30,788 bases of DNA from JAWWAH01 sp033721415. GTDB lineage: Bacteria > Patescibacteriota > Minisyncoccia > Spechtbacterales > 2-12-FULL-38-22. Below are positions 29,753 to 30,788 of the stretch, in pieces; positions within the stretch are counted from its first letter, which is position 1; every line of letters begins with the position of its first letter. Both the position numbers and the translations under genes were made by a program. Under the pieces are notes generated by a model that was given only the letters and a program-made list of their open reading frames with translations, had not been told where the DNA came from and did no database searches. The stretch is from assembly GCA_033721415.1 (NCBI GenBank), contig JAWWAH010000005.1:1-30788 (forward strand), in the 5' to 3' direction.

Positions 29753-30788
29753 CTACTCTTGAATTAAAGTACTCAGTTTGCGCAAGCTTCTTCCTACTAA
29801 AAAAGTATAAATAACACCGCCACCAAGAATTGTTCCAAAAAGTAAGCTGATAGAAAACCCCTCATCTAAACCATAGATAAACCAAACAAAGAGCCCCATT
29901 AAAGCAGTTGCAAAAACTGCTTTAATGGTTGTTTTTATAGAAAATACAAAATTAACTTCTTTTTTAATAATCCACAAAAGGTATGCTGTAACGAAAATCT
30001 CTGTAATAAGCGTTGTCCATGCAGCCCCCATATAGGAGTATTTAGGTATAAAGACCAGGTTAGCTATAAAATTAAGCGCAAAACCCCAAAAATAGGCCCA
30101 CATGGCCTTTTTTTGTATACCTAAGGCAATAACTGTGTTTCCGTAAAGAGTGCCATAAAAAATAATACCTATAGCAAAAAACAATACCTGGAGTGGCGCA
30201 GAAGCCAATAAAAACTCGCTCCCTCCAATTAAATAAACCATGCTTTCAGAAACTAAAAACCCACCAACAACAACAGGAAGAGCGGATATTGTCATTATAT
30301 CGTTTAGGCTCGATAATAAATCAGAAAACTTTTCTTTAGATTCTTTTATATATTCGGAAAGACGAGGAAGCATAAGGCCTATAAATGCTGCTGGAAAGAA
30401 TATTATGGTTTCAAGCACCTTATAGGCAGCGTTATATATACCTACATCTTCCTGGCTTTTCATAATAGAAAGAAGTATTGTATCTAATTTAAAATATAAA
30501 AGAGTAAAAACAAGTGAAACCGCTATTGGGTAAGTAGTTTTTATTATTCTCTTCCACTCTTTAAGGGATGTTTTTAAATTAAAGCGTACAAGTCTTCGTG
30601 CAAAAATAAAGTTTGTTATAAATATAACAAAACTTCCTACTATAAGCGCCGATAAGAAAAAGAGAAGCTCGCTATTATTTTGAAAAAAGTACCAAACTAA
30701 ACCCAATTGAACCGCTCTACCTAAAACTTCAGCTATAGCAGCTTTATATATTTGTATATATTTTTGAAACACTCCCAAAAATATTTGC
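29753..30788 (-). CDS. polysaccharide flippase (Wzx/RfbX-like, MATE/MVF superfamily), C-terminal part
   Basis: The frame is open to the right edge, so this is the last about 345 codons of a gene that begins beyond the window. About ten hydrophobic helices are visible, with the family-type segments YPIAVSLVFTLLYFKLDTILLSIMKSQEDVGIYNAAYK and PAAFIGLMLPRLSEY in the middle. Proteins of this family move lipid-linked sugars across the membrane for surface polysaccharide. A TTG at 30778 in the frame is probably internal rather than the true start. It is convergent with the secretion block; only 23 bases separate the stops, and I see no strong terminator there, just a 5-bp hairpin (TAGTT/AACTA). Confidence 0.88.
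   Translation of the reverse strand, partial: QIFLGVFQKYIQIYKAAIAEVLGRAVQLGLVWYFFQNNSELLFFLSALIVGSFVIFITNFIFARRLVRFNLKTSLKEWKRIIKTTYPIAVSLVFTLLYFKLDTILLSIMKSQEDVGIYNAAYKVLETIIFFPAAFIGLMLPRLSEYIKESKEKFSDLLSSLNDIMTISALPVVVGGFLVSESMVYLIGGSEFLLASAPLQVLFFAIGIIFYGTLYGNTVIALGIQKKAMWAYFWGFALNFIANLVFIPKYSYMGAAWTTLITEIFVTAYLLWIIKKEVNFVFSIKTTIKAVFATALMGLFVWFIYGLDEGFSISLLFGTILGGGVIYTFLVGRSLRKLSTLIQE

Overview
The window looks like an AT-rich genome segment (by eye in the mid-30s % GC) from a Candidate Phyla Radiation (Patescibacteria) bacterium, probably of the Parcubacteria kind. The case rests on several traits seen together: tRNA genes without an encoded CCA tail, short and tightly packed genes, very few Shine-Dalgarno sites, and a type IV secretion-like cluster with PrgI, a split VirB4 and several two-helix pilin paralogues, a cluster type I recall from this group. 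TGA is used as a stop, so the standard bacterial code applies. The assignment is an inference from gene content; no rRNA gene is present.

Layout. Positions 1-713 read leftward: the start of a CCA-adding enzyme gene, a small GIY-YIG nuclease gene framed by a short inverted repeat, and tRNA-Arg(TCG). At 720-1000 there is a strand switch carrying a duplicated palindromic repeat, back-to-back promoters and a palindrome that matches the ParB site parS at 15 of 16 positions. From about 1000 to 12.2 kb nearly everything reads rightward: a Nudix hydrolase, a secreted cysteine-repeat protein ending in a T4SS-pilin domain, tRNA-Lys(CTT), a decayed tRNA, rpsO, a NYN nuclease, pnp, a proline-rich membrane protein and a nucleotidyltransferase-like protein. 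These are followed by an apparently unassigned structured RNA (about 9508-9866) with its own promoter and terminator, a DksA/TraR zinc-finger protein and a ComM-like ATPase. A LysM/M23 cell-wall hydrolase reads leftward at 12.2-13.4 kb, followed by a UvrD/PcrA helicase overlapping rsmA (ksgA).

From 16.5 to 29.7 kb there is one long block of twelve rightward genes with overlaps or very short gaps and no visible internal terminator. It encodes a VirB6/TrbL-like channel protein, an unknown proline-rich protein, PrgI, a VirB4 split into two proteins, a small membrane protein and four proteins that carry a T4SS-pilin-like double helix. One of those four is a 757-residue protein that joins a lytic transglycosylase-like domain, an M23 peptidase-like domain, the pilin-like membrane domain and an M15/M74-like peptidase domain. 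No relaxase, VirD4 coupling protein or VirB7-10 homologue is visible. I read the block as a cell-envelope-spanning secretion or uptake machine rather than a complete conjugation system. A flippase gene reads leftward into the right edge.

Most worth a second look: the structured RNA, the multi-hydrolase pilin fusion and its paralogous cysteine-tailed pilins, the GIY-YIG unit with terminal inverted repeats and related solo motifs beside a start codon, and the parS-like site at the strand switch.
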